Origin: Cyclonatronum proteinivorum
GTDB lineage: Bacteria; Bacteroidota; Rhodothermia; Balneolales; Cyclonatronaceae
Assembly: GCF_003353065.1 (NCBI RefSeq)
Contig: NZ_CP027806.1
Location: 2,500,501-2,564,500 of the forward strand
DNA: 64,000 bases
Direction of reading: 5' to 3'
Part shown: one piece after another, positions 19,101-28,067 of the stretch
Layout of the letters: the number at the start of each line of letters is the position of its first letter
How positions within the stretch are numbered: position 1 is the stretch's first letter
Position numbers and translations under genes: made by a program
The notes under the pieces: model-generated
Told to the model about the DNA's origin: nothing
The model's input: only the letters and a program-made list of their open reading frames with translations
Databases searched by the model: none

Positions 19101-21054
19101 TGTGGGCGAATATGCGAAGCGGCTGCTCCGGGACTATCAGGACGCGCTGCTGTTTGTGAATGATTATTTCGAGCTGGAGAATGAAGCCTTCCTGAGCAAA
19201 TATTTTGGCGGCAGCCGGAAGGAAATCACCCGAACCATCACACAGGCGAAGTTCAACAAGCTGTTTGGTGAGCTTTCGCCAGGACAGGTTCAAATCGTGA
19301 AAGAGCGAAAGCATCCGTATATCGCAGTTGCGGCGGGTCCGGGCAGCGGCAAGACCAAAGTGCTGGTACACAAACTCGCGGCCCTGCTGCTCACCGAAGA
19401 TGTGAAACAGGATCAGCTGCTCATGCTCACCTTTTCGCGGGCTGCCGCAACGGAGTTCAAGGTCAGGCTCAAAGCGCTGATCGGCAATTCTGCGCACTTC
19501 GTGAAGATCGCGACCTTCCACAGCTACTGCTTCGAGCTTGCGGGACGCCTCGGGAGCCTTGAAAAAGCGGATGGCATCATCGCAGACACGGTCGAACGCA
19601 TCCGCTCGGGCGAGATCGAGCGCAATCAAATTACCAAATCGGTGCTCGTCATTGACGAAGCGCAGGATATGGACGCCGATCAGTTCGAGCTCGTACTTGC
19701 CCTCATGCGTGCCAACGAGGAAATGCGCGTGATTGCCGTGGGCGACGACGATCAGAACATTTACGCTTTTCGCGGCTCGGATTCGCAGCACTTCGCCAAA
19801 TTCTGGAATCACAAAAAGCGCACGGCACAGTTCGAAATGGTCGAAAACTACCGGAGCGCGGCCATCATCACCAATTTCAGCAACAGCTTTGTGCTGGGTA
19901 TCCGGCAGCGGATGAAGAAGACGCCGACGCAGTCCAAAGTCAAATTTACGGGTCAGCTCGACCTCACGCAGTATCCGCCGCAAAGCAGCTTGCTGCTGCC
20001 TGTCGCGGAGGCCGTGACCGAAGCGGGCCTGATCGGCACGACCGCAGTCCTGACCCGCACCAACGAGGAGGCCATGCTGCTCAACTCATTGCTGCGCCTA
20101 CGGGGCGTATCATCCCGCCTCATTCAGTCGAACGAAAGCTTCCGCCTGCACGACCTGCGTGAGCTGCGCTACTTCCTCGATCAGCTCGAACTCGAGGACG
20201 GCATTTTCACGATCCGGGAGGAAGAATGGGAGGAAGCGCTGCGCCGGATGAAAATGCGCTTTGCTGAAAGCACCGTGCTCAAAACCTGCCTCGAAGTACT
20301 CACCGGGTTTCGCGAAAGTACGGGCAGGACGCTCTACCGCAATGATTTGCTGCAATACCTGCGCGAGGCCCGGCTCGAAGACTTCCTGCGGCAGCGCGAG
20401 GGCACGGTCATCGTCTCGACCATGCACAAAGCCAAGGGCCGCGAATTCGACACCGTATATGTGATGGATGGCGGTCACCCCCCGCAAACCGATGAGGATC
20501 ACCGGCTGCTGTACGTCGCCTTCACCCGCGCCAAACGCCGCCTCAGCATACACGCGGCACACCGCGCCTTCGGGCGTCACCTGCCCGATGGCGCCATCCT
20601 GCAGGAAGACGACCGCCGCTATCCCGAACCCGACCTGCTCACCGAACAGCTCACGCACAAAGATGTCTGGCTGAGCTTTTTCCGGTCACGCGGCAGCCGG
20701 ATCGAACGGCTTCGAAGCGGCATGATTCTCACCTGGAACGGCGAAGCCTGCCTCAACGAGAGGGGCGAAGAAGTGCTGCGCTTCTCCAATGCCTACCGCG
20801 AGCGCATGAAACAGCACGAGAAACGCGGCTTCGTGCTCAAAGAAGTGGTTGTCGCCTACATCGTATGGTGGAAATCCGAAGAAGAACCGCAACCCGCGGA
20901 AATCGCGCACGAGGCCGATCAGGAAACAAACGCCCCCAGCGGCACTCTGCACCAAAACATACCCACGAGCCCGCAACCGGAGGTCCTCGTCGCCCTCCCC
21001 CGCCTCCGCTACGCCCGCACCCCCGCCGAAACCCAAGCACACATCCGCGACTAA
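16117..21054 (+). CDS. Triple fusion: DEDD exonuclease + RecQ (SF2) helicase + UvrD-like (SF1) helicase
   Basis: This 1645-aa DNA-repair protein carries three enzyme modules. (1) Residues about 5-170 look like a DnaQ/DEDD 3'-5' exonuclease (VVFIDTEV; CGHNFLQHDYRYL). (2) A RecQ-type helicase follows: Walker A TGGGKS near 289, IDEAHCFSAWGQDFR near 389, and AGRAGRNPE in motif VI, preceded by a Cys cluster (CKPGCGYC). (3) A UvrD/PcrA-type helicase lies at the C-terminus: AAGPGSGKT near 1072, VIDEAQDMD near 1180, GDDDQNIYAFRGSD, and VSTMHKAKGREFDTVYV near the end. I chose the ATG at 16117 because the exonuclease motif starts eight residues later; the 40 residues upstream look non-coding. It likely unwinds and processes branched or stalled replication intermediates. 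It stands alone, and a defence role is possible but unsupported. Confidence 0.9.
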   Translation: MELSKTVVFIDTEVNPQREKVTDAGAVFSTGASFHGKDLRSLGRFVATADFLCGHNFLQHDYRYLAHLPELQAFGPERIIDTLYLSPLLFPEKPYHRLLKDDRLEGSDQNNPLNDAQKARDLLNDELTAFNRLNPVKQTIFAGLLGNPDGFGAFFRLLGMEAKLTDAFELIPLIYADKICHNADIAGLTQRAPVALAYALALADTRQNDSITPPWVLRNFPETGAVIEQLRNTPCKPGCGYCNKMLNPVQGLRHYFGYQAYRTFDGEPLQEKAVQAALEGDSLLAIFPTGGGKSLTFQVPALMAGENTRGLTVVISPLQSLMKDQVDNLLKKGITRAVTINGLLDPIERAVAMDQIENGQACMLYISPESLRSATITRLLAGRKITRFVIDEAHCFSAWGQDFRVDYLYIGRFIRELEKLKELSTPIPVSCFTATAKKQVIEDICGYFREHCGLELRVFKSSVRRVNLEYEAWQTEDEARKYEKMRELVTRNEEPAIVYVSRTKKAKKIAERLIKDGIAALPYHGKLSKEEKTANQDAFMRGEVQVMVATSAFGMGVDKDDVQLVIHYDISDSLENYVQEAGRAGRNPELQARCYILFDEADLDKHFMLLNQTKLSIQEIKQVWKAVKQITKSRLTVSQSALELARKAGWDDSVEDIETRVKTAIAALEESGYLSRRQNSPRVYCDSIIPKNAQQAIELVEASGRFSPKQTEDATRILKSLYSAKSRILRDDELAESRIDYISDRLDIEPLRVIEMVQKLREINVLADAKDLSLYLQKESRTNQSLNLLNLHIETERFLLAKVQYQAENDLRDLSEALETESGVKSGLKILKTLISFWSVKNYAKDAWEHDRKTVILQLSRRPKVFEEAMQKRHLLSRFLVEYLFDKANAGAPQNTDDKDVRHLRADFSVLELLEAWNRKSTGDLMQTEASADEIEEALFFLSRIGAITIDGSFMVIYNKLTLERLETNPQVRYKAQDYARLEEHYKQKTAQIHIVGEYAKRLLRDYQDALLFVNDYFELENEAFLSKYFGGSRKEITRTITQAKFNKLFGELSPGQVQIVKERKHPYIAVAAGPGSGKTKVLVHKLAALLLTEDVKQDQLLMLTFSRAAATEFKVRLKALIGNSAHFVKIATFHSYCFELAGRLGSLEKADGIIADTVERIRSGEIERNQITKSVLVIDEAQDMDADQFELVLALMRANEEMRVIAVGDDDQNIYAFRGSDSQHFAKFWNHKKRTAQFEMVENYRSAAIITNFSNSFVLGIRQRMKKTPTQSKVKFTGQLDLTQYPPQSSLLLPVAEAVTEAGLIGTTAVLTRTNEEAMLLNSLLRLRGVSSRLIQSNESFRLHDLRELRYFLDQLELEDGIFTIREEEWEEALRRMKMRFAESTVLKTCLEVLTGFRESTGRTLYRNDLLQYLREARLEDFLRQREGTVIVSTMHKAKGREFDTVYVMDGGHPPQTDEDHRLLYVAFTRAKRRLSIHAAHRAFGRHLPDGAILQEDDRRYPEPDLLTEQLTHKDVWLSFFRSRGSRIERLRSGMILTWNGEACLNERGEEVLRFSNAYRERMKQHEKRGFVLKEVVVAYIVWWKSEEEPQPAEIAHEADQETNAPSGTLHQNIPTSPQPEVLVALPRLRYARTPAETQAHIRD

Positions 21055-21083
21055 ATACCGGCCGCTGTGCTGTTTCAAGCCTC

Positions 21084-21174
21084 TGTTTTTTTGGGAAAAA
21101 CTCCGTGAGCATCACTGTTTGCAGGGGTGGTTCCCGGCATCCCAAATCGGTCTCACGGCTCCCTGCTTTTTTTG
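21084..21174 (-). repeat. 85-95 bp intergenic hairpin element, copy D (second subtype)
   Basis: Read on the minus strand it runs AAAAAGCAGGGAGCC, then GAGACCGATTTGGGATGC, then AGTGATGCTCACGGAG and finally TTTTTCCCAAAAAAA. TTTGGG and CCCAAA can pair as an outer stem. It begins 30 bp after the helicase stop and on the plus strand ends in a T-tract, so it could also terminate transcription there. Confidence 0.65.
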
Positions 21175-21321
21175 TTTGGCGATTTGTTTGTGATTGATTG
21201 CCAATCTCGCGGAATCGTACGTATCAATTCAAGGTTACGCGGATGTCGTGAGTGTCGCCAGTGTCACGCGTGTCACCCGTGTCACGGGCTTCGCGTGTTT
21301 CGACGTTGGGCAAGTTTCACC

Positions 21322-21349
21322 GTAGAGAAAGGGCATGCCCTTTCTCTAC
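21322..21349. repeat. Perfect 28-bp palindrome
   Basis: GTAGAGAAAGGGCA is followed directly by its reverse complement TGCCCTTTCTCTAC with no loop. It shares the GTAGAGA...TCTCTAC ends with the GTAGAGACGCG palindromes elsewhere in the window. Confidence 0.75.
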
Positions 21350-21468
21350 AGGTTATCCGTAACCACGATTTTTTTTCACGATACCGAATTTTCTTCCATC
21401 CCCATCATCATTTGCGGTATGAACACCGTAATTCATTTCGGGTGAACACCTCGTACTACCACCTCAAT

Positions 21469-21552
21469 AAGCAAGGTACTATGAGACCGATTTGGGATGT
21501 CAGGAACCAGCATTGAGCTCAGTGATGCTCTCGGAGTTCCCCCCCAAAAAAA
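21469..21552 (+). repeat. 85-95 bp intergenic hairpin element, copy E (second subtype)
   Basis: Contains AAGCAAGGTACTATGAGACC, CATTG-AGCT-CAGTG as a 5-bp stem (one G-T pair), and TCGGAGTTCCCCCC plus A7. It lies 74 bp beyond the stop of the sensor kinase. Confidence 0.7.
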
Positions 21553-21625
21553 GAAGCCGGGGTTAGCTGTGCAGCCGGGATTCAGAGGTTGCCGTATTTT
21601 TTCAAAAAACCTACGGTGAAGCGCC

Positions 21626-24600
21626 TCAGCTTTGTTCAGCCTCGCCTGCCGTTATTTCGGGTTCAATCAGGGGTATTTTCACCCTGAACAGCGTGCCTAT
21701 GCCTTTTTTGCTTTTTACTTCAATCGTGCCATTGAGCATTTTCACCATATCGCTGACGAGCACCAGCCCGAGCCCGGTACCGGTTTCCTCCGATGTGCCT
21801 TTATGCGAAACTTCTTTCTCGAGGGTGAAGAGTTTTCGAAGCTGTTTTTCGCTCATGCCGGTTCCGAAATCCTGAATTTCAAACACGGCGGTACGGTCAT
21901 CTTTATATGTTTTGAGGATGATCTCCGAATCCGGCCATGAAAATTTTACCGCATTGCTAATGAGATTACGGAGGATGGTTATAATCATATTCTGATCAGT
22001 CGTGAGCTGAAAGTCAGATAGCTGCATGTTAAAACGGAGGCTTTTGCTTTGTGCAGGAAGCTCCCATGAAGCCGCCGCCGCCTGCATTACTTGCCTGACA
22101 TTTGTTTCCGCCGGGGTCACTTTCACCTGATTCAGCTGAATCCTGGCCCAGTTCAGCAGATTATCCAAGAGTTTGCTGTGGTTTTCTGCTGAACTGTGGA
22201 GCAGGTCTAATACTTCCTCATACTTTTCGTCATCGAGCTCCTCCCGGTGATCCCGGATCAGTTCAATAAGGCCCCTGATTCCCATAAACGGCCCGCGCAG
22301 ATCGTGTGCAATAATGGAGAAAAATCGGTCCTTAACTTCATTAAGCTGCTTGAGGTCATTTGCCTGCATTGCAATCAGCCTTTGCTGCTTCAGAGCTGCT
22401 TCCTTTTCAGCGAGGAGTTCGCTTGTCCGTTCATCAACTTTCCGGGTGAGCAGCCTTTCCTGCCGCTCGTAGGCGCCAATCCGGTAGTGGTATCCGCTGT
22501 ACAGTACCAAAACAAGCATACAAGCTAATACTGTACGAAACCACCAGGTTTGATAGAAGTGAGGCTGAATGGTGATTATTAGCCGGGTTTGGGCTGCCTG
22601 CGTAAATTGAGGATCAAGGGGATCGGTAGCGGTTAAAACAAACTGATAAGTTTTGGGAGGAAGGTTGGTATAGCTTGTGATACGACGGTTTCCGGCAGCC
22701 GTCCAGCGGTCTTCGTATCCTTCAAGTTTGTACCAAAAACGTACGGCATCGGGCGCATTGAAAGCAATACTGGTATAATTGATCATGAAATCATCATCCC
22801 CTGCAGGCAACACAAGCTTATCCGGAAACTGACTGACTACACCTTCCGAAGTAAAAAGATCGATAATCGGTATCGGGGATACTCTTTCGCTTTCAATTTC
22901 ATTGGTTTCAAAAAAAGCCATGCCCATTTGGGTAGCAAAAAACAGCTGACCGTTATCTCTGAGGATGAAACTGCTCTGGAACCCCCCGTTTCCTTCGGAG
23001 TTTGCAAGTCCCTGCCGTTCCGTAAATACGGTAGAGCGGATCCGAAGTTTATCATCGTCAAGAAGCTGATTTACATCTTCCTTATACACGAAGAAAATGC
23101 CGTGATTTGTACTCATCCAAAGCCGCCCTCTGAAATCTTCTGTTACGTTGTGGAGCAGATCACGAAAAAGCCCCATTGATGCATTTACAGTTTTAAGCTC
23201 CGTGTTTTTATAGCGGGTTAAGCCGCCGCCTTCGGTTGCGATCCAGACCGTTCCGGTATCGTAGCGGTCAAGGTAAATCCCTCTTACGCTGTTGTTCCCC
23301 AGCCCGTCTCGGGTTGTGTAGTGCTTACAGTCTCCGGTTGAGTCGTTGAGATAAAATAAACCCGCGCGCAGCGTTGCAATCCAAAGACCGCCTTCTCCGT
23401 CAGCTTTAATTTGCTGTACAAAAGCCCGGCTCATCTGATCCTGACAGGCATAGGAAACCGAAACGCCGTTCCGTAGCTTTCGCAGCCCGCTTAATAGCCC
23501 TACCCACATGGTTTGATCGTCAGCAATATGGAGCGCCCGAATTTCAAGCACATCCTGATGCAGGTCTGTGCTTAGCCATTCGAAATACCCGTCCGGCCTT
23601 TGCTTTGCTATACCGAACCGGTTCACTCCGGCGTACAGTGTGCCATCTGCATCACTCGCAAAAACATACACATCCATAAGCGGATTTCTGCCCGGCAACA
23701 AGGGAAAAGGTTGCGGCTGCATATTTTCCTGTTTTCTGTAAATTTGACCCCGCCGGGTTGACATCCAGATATCACCTCTGCTATCCTCATAAATGCCCAT
23801 AAGTCTGTCATCTCCTGCTTCATCCCTTGTTCTGATGGAATACACAAGTGCGTCGGATACCCGAATCAGACCGTTAAACAGACTTGCAAGCCAGATATTT
23901 CCGTCTTTATCCTGAAAACTTTTTGTAACATTTTGAAGCAATGGGTATTCATTTCGATCAATTACATTAAAATGAACACCGTTTGCTGTAATCATCTTGC
24001 CCTTATTGGTTGGAAAAAACCAGGTATCCCCTATCTTAAACGGCTGATAACGTAATAATCCCGCTGCTGACAAATCTTCAACAAAAAACTGTTCGTTAAG
24101 GTTAAGGGTTGCATCTTTTCCAAAAACAGAGATACCACTTGAGGAATTAATGAACAGTCTATCATCCCCAACCATGATCCCTAAACCGTTAAAGGTGTCG
24201 TGCTGATCATTAACCTCTACTTTTTCGAATGTTTCAGCATTAATGTAGTATAAGCTGGGAATTACATAAAGTATAACACTACCCCTGTACGATAATAACC
24301 GGGAGCGATCAGGGTGATAGCCCGGCACATCAAACTTTAGAACATCCCGCTGCGGATTTATCGCGATCACCTCATTGAGTGTTGTAAGGTAGAGCGATCC
24401 GAATTGATCTGTAGCATAACTCGTGAAGTAGGGGTTTACTTCATCCATAGCCGGAAACACAAAGGGGCGCATAGCTTCTTGTGCATGATCATAATAAAAT
24501 AGCCCATTTTCAGTCGCAAACATGAGTTTCCCGTCCCATGCGAATGGCGTTGAGGATTTAGCATCGGTGAAACCGTTCTCTTCGTTAAAAAAGGTGAATA

Positions 24601-25087
24601 CGCCGTTTTTCATTTTTAACATGCCCCCGTATTCGGTCACAAACCACATCACCTCAGGATCGAACGGATCAGCTTTTATCCAGGTAAAACGGTTCGTGTT
24701 TATTTCGGGATATTCGCTTGTGTTATATGTCCTGAACTCAACCCCATCATACCGAACGATACCCTCATAAGTTGTGAACCAGATAAAGCCTCGGTTACAC
24801 TGATTGATGTCAACAACGGCATTTACAGGCAGACCGTCTCCGACCATCCAGTTTTGAATCAGTAATTGTGCCTGTTGAGAAGTTCCAAATAAGCTTTCAC
24901 TGCCTGCCTGAATACCAGTGGCGTTTACTTTGCTGTACCCTGCCGCTACCCCGATTAGCAACAGCATCACACCCCACACTGCCAACTTAAACATGTTTCC
25001 AAACATCTTGTGCCGGTTAATAAGAACAGAGAACCTACACCGAAGCTGCTCATCCCCGTTATGTTTTGTTAAATGGTTGTTGCGCAT
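21626..25087 (-). CDS. Two-component sensor kinase with extracellular propeller and Y_Y_Y domain
   Basis: This membrane histidine kinase (1153 aa from the ATG at 25087; an alternative ATG at about 25006 places the signal anchor at the very start) has a hydrophobic segment near the N-terminus (LAVWGVMLLLIGVAAGY). A long two-component-regulator propeller follows, with repeats of the type GFIWFTTYEGIVRYDG, DGNIWLASLFNGLIR and DRYDTGTVWIATEGGGLTRY. Next come a Y_Y_Y-like domain, a transmembrane helix (WWFRTVLACMLVLVLYSGY) and a coiled-coil. The HisKA box FFSIIAHDLRGPF (H near 929) and an HATPase with NLISNAVKF and GTGTGLGLVLV complete it. Unlike classical hybrid HTCS proteins it has no receiver or AraC domain, so a separate response regulator must exist outside this window. 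The ligand is unknown; relatives sense glycans. Confidence 0.88.
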   Translation of the reverse strand: MRNNHLTKHNGDEQLRCRFSVLINRHKMFGNMFKLAVWGVMLLLIGVAAGYSKVNATGIQAGSESLFGTSQQAQLLIQNWMVGDGLPVNAVVDINQCNRGFIWFTTYEGIVRYDGVEFRTYNTSEYPEINTNRFTWIKADPFDPEVMWFVTEYGGMLKMKNGVFTFFNEENGFTDAKSSTPFAWDGKLMFATENGLFYYDHAQEAMRPFVFPAMDEVNPYFTSYATDQFGSLYLTTLNEVIAINPQRDVLKFDVPGYHPDRSRLLSYRGSVILYVIPSLYYINAETFEKVEVNDQHDTFNGLGIMVGDDRLFINSSSGISVFGKDATLNLNEQFFVEDLSAAGLLRYQPFKIGDTWFFPTNKGKMITANGVHFNVIDRNEYPLLQNVTKSFQDKDGNIWLASLFNGLIRVSDALVYSIRTRDEAGDDRLMGIYEDSRGDIWMSTRRGQIYRKQENMQPQPFPLLPGRNPLMDVYVFASDADGTLYAGVNRFGIAKQRPDGYFEWLSTDLHQDVLEIRALHIADDQTMWVGLLSGLRKLRNGVSVSYACQDQMSRAFVQQIKADGEGGLWIATLRAGLFYLNDSTGDCKHYTTRDGLGNNSVRGIYLDRYDTGTVWIATEGGGLTRYKNTELKTVNASMGLFRDLLHNVTEDFRGRLWMSTNHGIFFVYKEDVNQLLDDDKLRIRSTVFTERQGLANSEGNGGFQSSFILRDNGQLFFATQMGMAFFETNEIESERVSPIPIIDLFTSEGVVSQFPDKLVLPAGDDDFMINYTSIAFNAPDAVRFWYKLEGYEDRWTAAGNRRITSYTNLPPKTYQFVLTATDPLDPQFTQAAQTRLIITIQPHFYQTWWFRTVLACMLVLVLYSGYHYRIGAYERQERLLTRKVDERTSELLAEKEAALKQQRLIAMQANDLKQLNEVKDRFFSIIAHDLRGPFMGIRGLIELIRDHREELDDEKYEEVLDLLHSSAENHSKLLDNLLNWARIQLNQVKVTPAETNVRQVMQAAAASWELPAQSKSLRFNMQLSDFQLTTDQNMIITILRNLISNAVKFSWPDSEIILKTYKDDRTAVFEIQDFGTGMSEKQLRKLFTLEKEVSHKGTSEETGTGLGLVLVSDMVKMLNGTIEVKSKKGIGTLFRVKIPLIEPEITAGEAEQS

Positions 25088-25431
25088 AGCTTCCAAGCTA
25101 AGTGAAATAAATATCAAATAAAAAATACTAAATATTCAGCATAAAAATGAAGCATTCTGATAGTAGTGACGATTCACCACTCACCATACTTTTTGTTCCA
25201 TGTCTCAAATAGCAAGTTATCAGGTATATTTACGTAGAGTTCCCTCAACAAGTAACGCCACCCTGATTAGCTAATGCTGTCAGATTCAACACAAACAAAG
25301 TAGCGGCAATCCAGGCATTGAAGGACAACGCTGCAACTAAAGCCCCGGCAGCCTATTGAAGCCTCATGTGAGAGATCTCCTGCGGTTGTCCGGCCCCGAT
25401 AGGGATCAACGCTGCCGAGCCCTGCACAACA

Positions 25432-25576
25432 AGATCCTTCGACTCCGCTGCGCTTCGCTCAGGATTACATGCTCGCCACGCGTCAAACGGCGCGGCATGC
25501 CGCGCCGGGGGTTTGAGAATTGCCCCTGTCATCCTGAGTGAAGCCGTAGCGCAGCGAAGGCGGAGTCGAAGGATCT
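25432..25576. repeat. 145-bp inverted-repeat element (ATCCTGAG...GAAGGATCT type)
   Basis: AGATCCTTCGACTCCGCTGC at the left is matched, in reverse complement, by GCGGAGTCGAAGGATCT at the right. Inner parts CTTCGCTCAGGAT and ATCCTGAGTGAAG also match. A perfect palindrome CGGCGCGGCA/TGCCGCGCCG sits in the middle (25488-25507). Such elements occur in many unrelated bacterial genomes; no coding capacity is visible. Confidence 0.7.
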
Positions 25577-25651
25577 GGTGATGGGGTTTGGGAGGTTGGT
25601 TTGGACGCTCTGTTATTTCGTGCTGTGTTTATGTCCCGGAGCCCCCCACGG

Positions 25652-25903
25652 CGTCATCCCGGAAACACCCACTTAGGTGTAATATTATTAACGTTACAGC
25701 ACAATGGCGTTATCCGGGATCTACCAGCTTCGGCCTGCGACCATGCCTGTACTTGGGATTCAGTTGCGACCGGGTCCTTGTGGTTCCGGCATCCCAAATC
25801 CGCTATTACATCGCGGCGGCGTCCGCCTGGTAGATCCCGCATAATGCTGCGCATCTTTTCGTGATGGTAAAATAACACCGATTTGCAGCATTTCCGGGAT
25901 GAA
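25652..25903. mobile_element. MITE-like 252-bp element with nested inverted repeats (single copy 1)
   Basis: Outer arms CGTCATCCCGGAAA (left) and TTTCCGGGATGA (right) form terminal inverted repeats. Nested inside are GTTATCCGGGATCTACCAG (25709-25727) and CTGGTAGATCCCGCATAA (25827-25844). The core after CTTCGGCCTGCGACC differs from the other copies. No open frame of note; a non-autonomous element is the best reading. The remaining sequence of the 25088-26111 gap shows no gene. Confidence 0.7.
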
Positions 25904-26111
25904 GGCCTCGGGGTTTTAGACAGGCTGGATTTGGCTGGATTGAACCGGGTCAGGACGGGGATCAGGATTGGGAAGCTGGTTTCACAACATCCTGTTCATC
26001 CCATAATCCTAAAAATCCTGTTCAAAAAGCAAGGCGGTGGTAACCAATCCCATCTGCCTCATCCGCCTCCCATCATCCGCGATCTTCGGCCCTCGGTCCA
26101 TCCGCGCAATC

Positions 26112-27191
26112 TCACCCAACAAAATGTTTCCAGACAATGCTCAGGGGGCTGAACCCTGTCAGCGGTTTGGTTTCGTTGAAGCGGTCGCGGAGCCTTGCGC
26201 GTTGTTCGAGCCAGTACGTGATGTTTTGGTAGAAGTCGCGGTAGGCACGAAACAAGGCGCGCTGATGGGCCGGCTCTCCCTGAAACAAAAAGCGCATGCC
26301 GGCAAGGGCGTCGGTGCATAGGCGTGCAGCAAGCACGGGCAGCAAGGCGCCTTCCCGGTAGTTTTTGGTCAGCATCGCCAGACTGTTGCGGAAATTGTAG
26401 TAGGTTTTGACCGGATTTCCCTGTGCGAGACTGCCCCCGCCCCAATGCCATACAACCGATTCCGGACAGAGCCGGATTTCCCACCCCGCACGCTGCAGCC
26501 GCCAGCACAGGTCGATTTCTTCCATGTGGAGACGGAATGCCTCATCAAATCCCCCCATCTCTAAAAAGAGCTTCTTTCGCACGCAAAGCGCGGCCCCCGA
26601 CGCCCAGAATATCTCGGCGGGGTAGTCATCATACTGCCCCACATCACGCTCGAGCTTGTCAAAAACCCGTCCCCTGCACCAGGGGAATCCGAGCTGATCG
26701 AGCATACCACCTGCCGCGCCTGCGTATTCAAAAAATGCCGGATTGCGGTCTGAGCGGATTTTAGGCTGTGCGGCAGCAAGTTTGGGGTACCGCTCAAAAA
26801 GGAGTGTCAGCGGCTTCAGCCAGTTGGGTTCAACGCGCACATCATTGTTCAGGAACACCAGCAAATCACCTGAAGCTGCGGCCGCTGCCCGGTTGTTTCC
26901 GCCGCAATACCCGAAATTTTCTTCAAATGCCAGCACCCTGACCTCCGGAAATTCGCGTGTAAGTACCGCGAGCGAATCATCCTCTGAAGCATTATCGGCT
27001 ACGATTATTTCGAGACGGGCATAGTCCGTGCGCAACAGCGATGGCAGATAGGTCCGCAAATGATGGCTGCCGTTCCAGTTCAGCACGATAACGGAAACCA
27101 GCGGCGACGGCTCTTTCGACGCTCGCGCATGCGAATCAGACTGAAATTGGGACTCAGATTCGGTCTTGCTTAAAGACGGGACAGCTTCCAT
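26112..27191 (-). CDS. Glycosyltransferase family 2
   Basis: This 359-aa GT-A fold enzyme shows PLVSVIVLNWNGSHHLRTYL at the start of the domain, IIVADNASEDDS, and FLNNDVRVEPNWL, in which NDV replaces the usual DXD metal-binding motif near residue 115. GFDEAFRLHMEEIDLCWRLQRAGW resembles the acceptor-side motif of rhamnosyltransferase-like GT2 proteins. It probably transfers a sugar, perhaps rhamnose, in cell-surface polysaccharide synthesis. Donor and acceptor cannot be read. No other glycan genes are adjacent. It follows the TlpA-like gene on the same strand but beyond that gene's terminator, so it is probably transcribed separately. Confidence 0.88.
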   Translation of the reverse strand: MEAVPSLSKTESESQFQSDSHARASKEPSPLVSVIVLNWNGSHHLRTYLPSLLRTDYARLEIIVADNASEDDSLAVLTREFPEVRVLAFEENFGYCGGNNRAAAAASGDLLVFLNNDVRVEPNWLKPLTLLFERYPKLAAAQPKIRSDRNPAFFEYAGAAGGMLDQLGFPWCRGRVFDKLERDVGQYDDYPAEIFWASGAALCVRKKLFLEMGGFDEAFRLHMEEIDLCWRLQRAGWEIRLCPESVVWHWGGGSLAQGNPVKTYYNFRNSLAMLTKNYREGALLPVLAARLCTDALAGMRFLFQGEPAHQRALFRAYRDFYQNITYWLEQRARLRDRFNETKPLTGFSPLSIVWKHFVG

Positions 27192-27323
27192 CGAAAAAAA
27201 ACAGAACGGTTAGGGAATTGAGAGCTTTGAAGTAAGATAGGATGATTCGGCTTCTTCGCACCAAAAATAAATATGCCTGTGTGTGCATCCCTGCCTTCGC
27301 TCAGGCTTCGTAACCATCACCCG

Positions 27324-27375
27324 AAAAAAAAAGCGCCCCGACTGCCGCGTATGCGAAACAGCCGAAAGGCGCTTT
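27324..27375 (-). terminator. Rho-independent terminator after the TlpA-like gene
   Basis: On the minus strand AAAGCGCC and GGCGCTTT pair around a GC-rich 30-nt loop, followed by a run of nine T. It lies about 95 bp beyond the stop of the TlpA-like gene. Confidence 0.75.
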
Positions 27376-27468
27376 AAAAATAAACGGGCTTCAATACCAT
27401 CTGATTGGGAAACAATCTCAGCAATGCAGCCAGGATTGGCTCAGATTGTCAAAACAAGCGGAAGAAAT

Positions 27469-27993
27469 TTACTCACCGCGGTTGTTTTCGATCACTTCGC
27501 TGATGGCGTTAAACTCCCGCTCCGGACCGCGTGATCCGGTTTCGGTTTTGTAGAATGTGCCGTCAGGCCTTACATACACTTTGTAGGGGATACCGCGGAT
27601 TTCCAGCTTGGTTGCCAGCTCATCGCCGTGCACAAAGATGAAGTCGTAATCATGCTGATCAATAAAACGACGAACAACCGCTTCGGTATCACTCCATCCC
27701 GGAGAGACCGCGAGCACGACAAAATCATCCGGAAAATCCGTCATCAGCTGGTTCAGGGCGGGCATAATTGCGAGACAGGGGCTGCACCAGGTTTCCCAGA
27801 AATCAATCAGTACCGTTTTGCCTTCAAAATCTGAGACCCGGACCACGTTGCCGTCCCAATCGCGAAATTCAGCGGATTCAACCGCTGCGATTTGTGCCTC
27901 TGTAAGGCTGCTCTGCGCCTGAGCGGGTGCAGTAAACAGTATTGCCATGCCAAGAGCGATCAGGCTTACAAGTCCGAAAAAATGTGTTTTCAT
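27469..27993 (-). CDS. TlpA-like periplasmic thioredoxin
   Basis: This 174-aa protein has a signal peptide (LVSLIALGMAILFTAPAQAQ) and a thioredoxin-like fold with the redox motif WCSPC near residue 68 in VLIDFWETWCSPCLAIMPAL. The cis-proline loop IRGIPYKVYV follows. It is likely a periplasmic thiol-disulfide oxidoreductase of the TlpA/ResA type, which reduces disulfides in partners such as c-type cytochromes or copper-binding proteins. The partner cannot be told from sequence. It is 74 bp downstream of dnaJ on the same strand and ends at a strong terminator, so it may be the last gene of the grpE-dnaJ unit. Confidence 0.88.
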   Translation of the reverse strand: MKTHFFGLVSLIALGMAILFTAPAQAQSSLTEAQIAAVESAEFRDWDGNVVRVSDFEGKTVLIDFWETWCSPCLAIMPALNQLMTDFPDDFVVLAVSPGWSDTEAVVRRFIDQHDYDFIFVHGDELATKLEIRGIPYKVYVRPDGTFYKTETGSRGPEREFNAISEVIENNRGE

Positions 27994-28067
27994 ATACCAG
28001 TTCTGTTGGTTAACGTTCAGTGAAGATTAACCCCAACGAAGGCGTCAGGCATTCATTGAGCGTGCGA

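Larger units (their letters stand above)
21055..21625. other. Intergenic block with two hairpin elements and a 28-bp palindrome
   Basis: This 571-bp region separates the convergent helicase and sensor-kinase genes. It holds copy D (minus orientation), a run of GTGTCAC-like short direct repeats (21245-21290), a perfect palindrome (21322-21349) and copy E. No gene was seen. Confidence 0.55.

Noticed and set aside
18436-19983. 515-codon minus-strand frame inside the helicase fusion
   Set aside because: It has no recognisable domain, and the plus strand carries conserved helicase motifs across the same stretch.
25356-26508. Short frames between the sensor kinase and the glycosyltransferase
   Set aside because: They coincide with the inverted-repeat elements or the glycosyltransferase in other frames.
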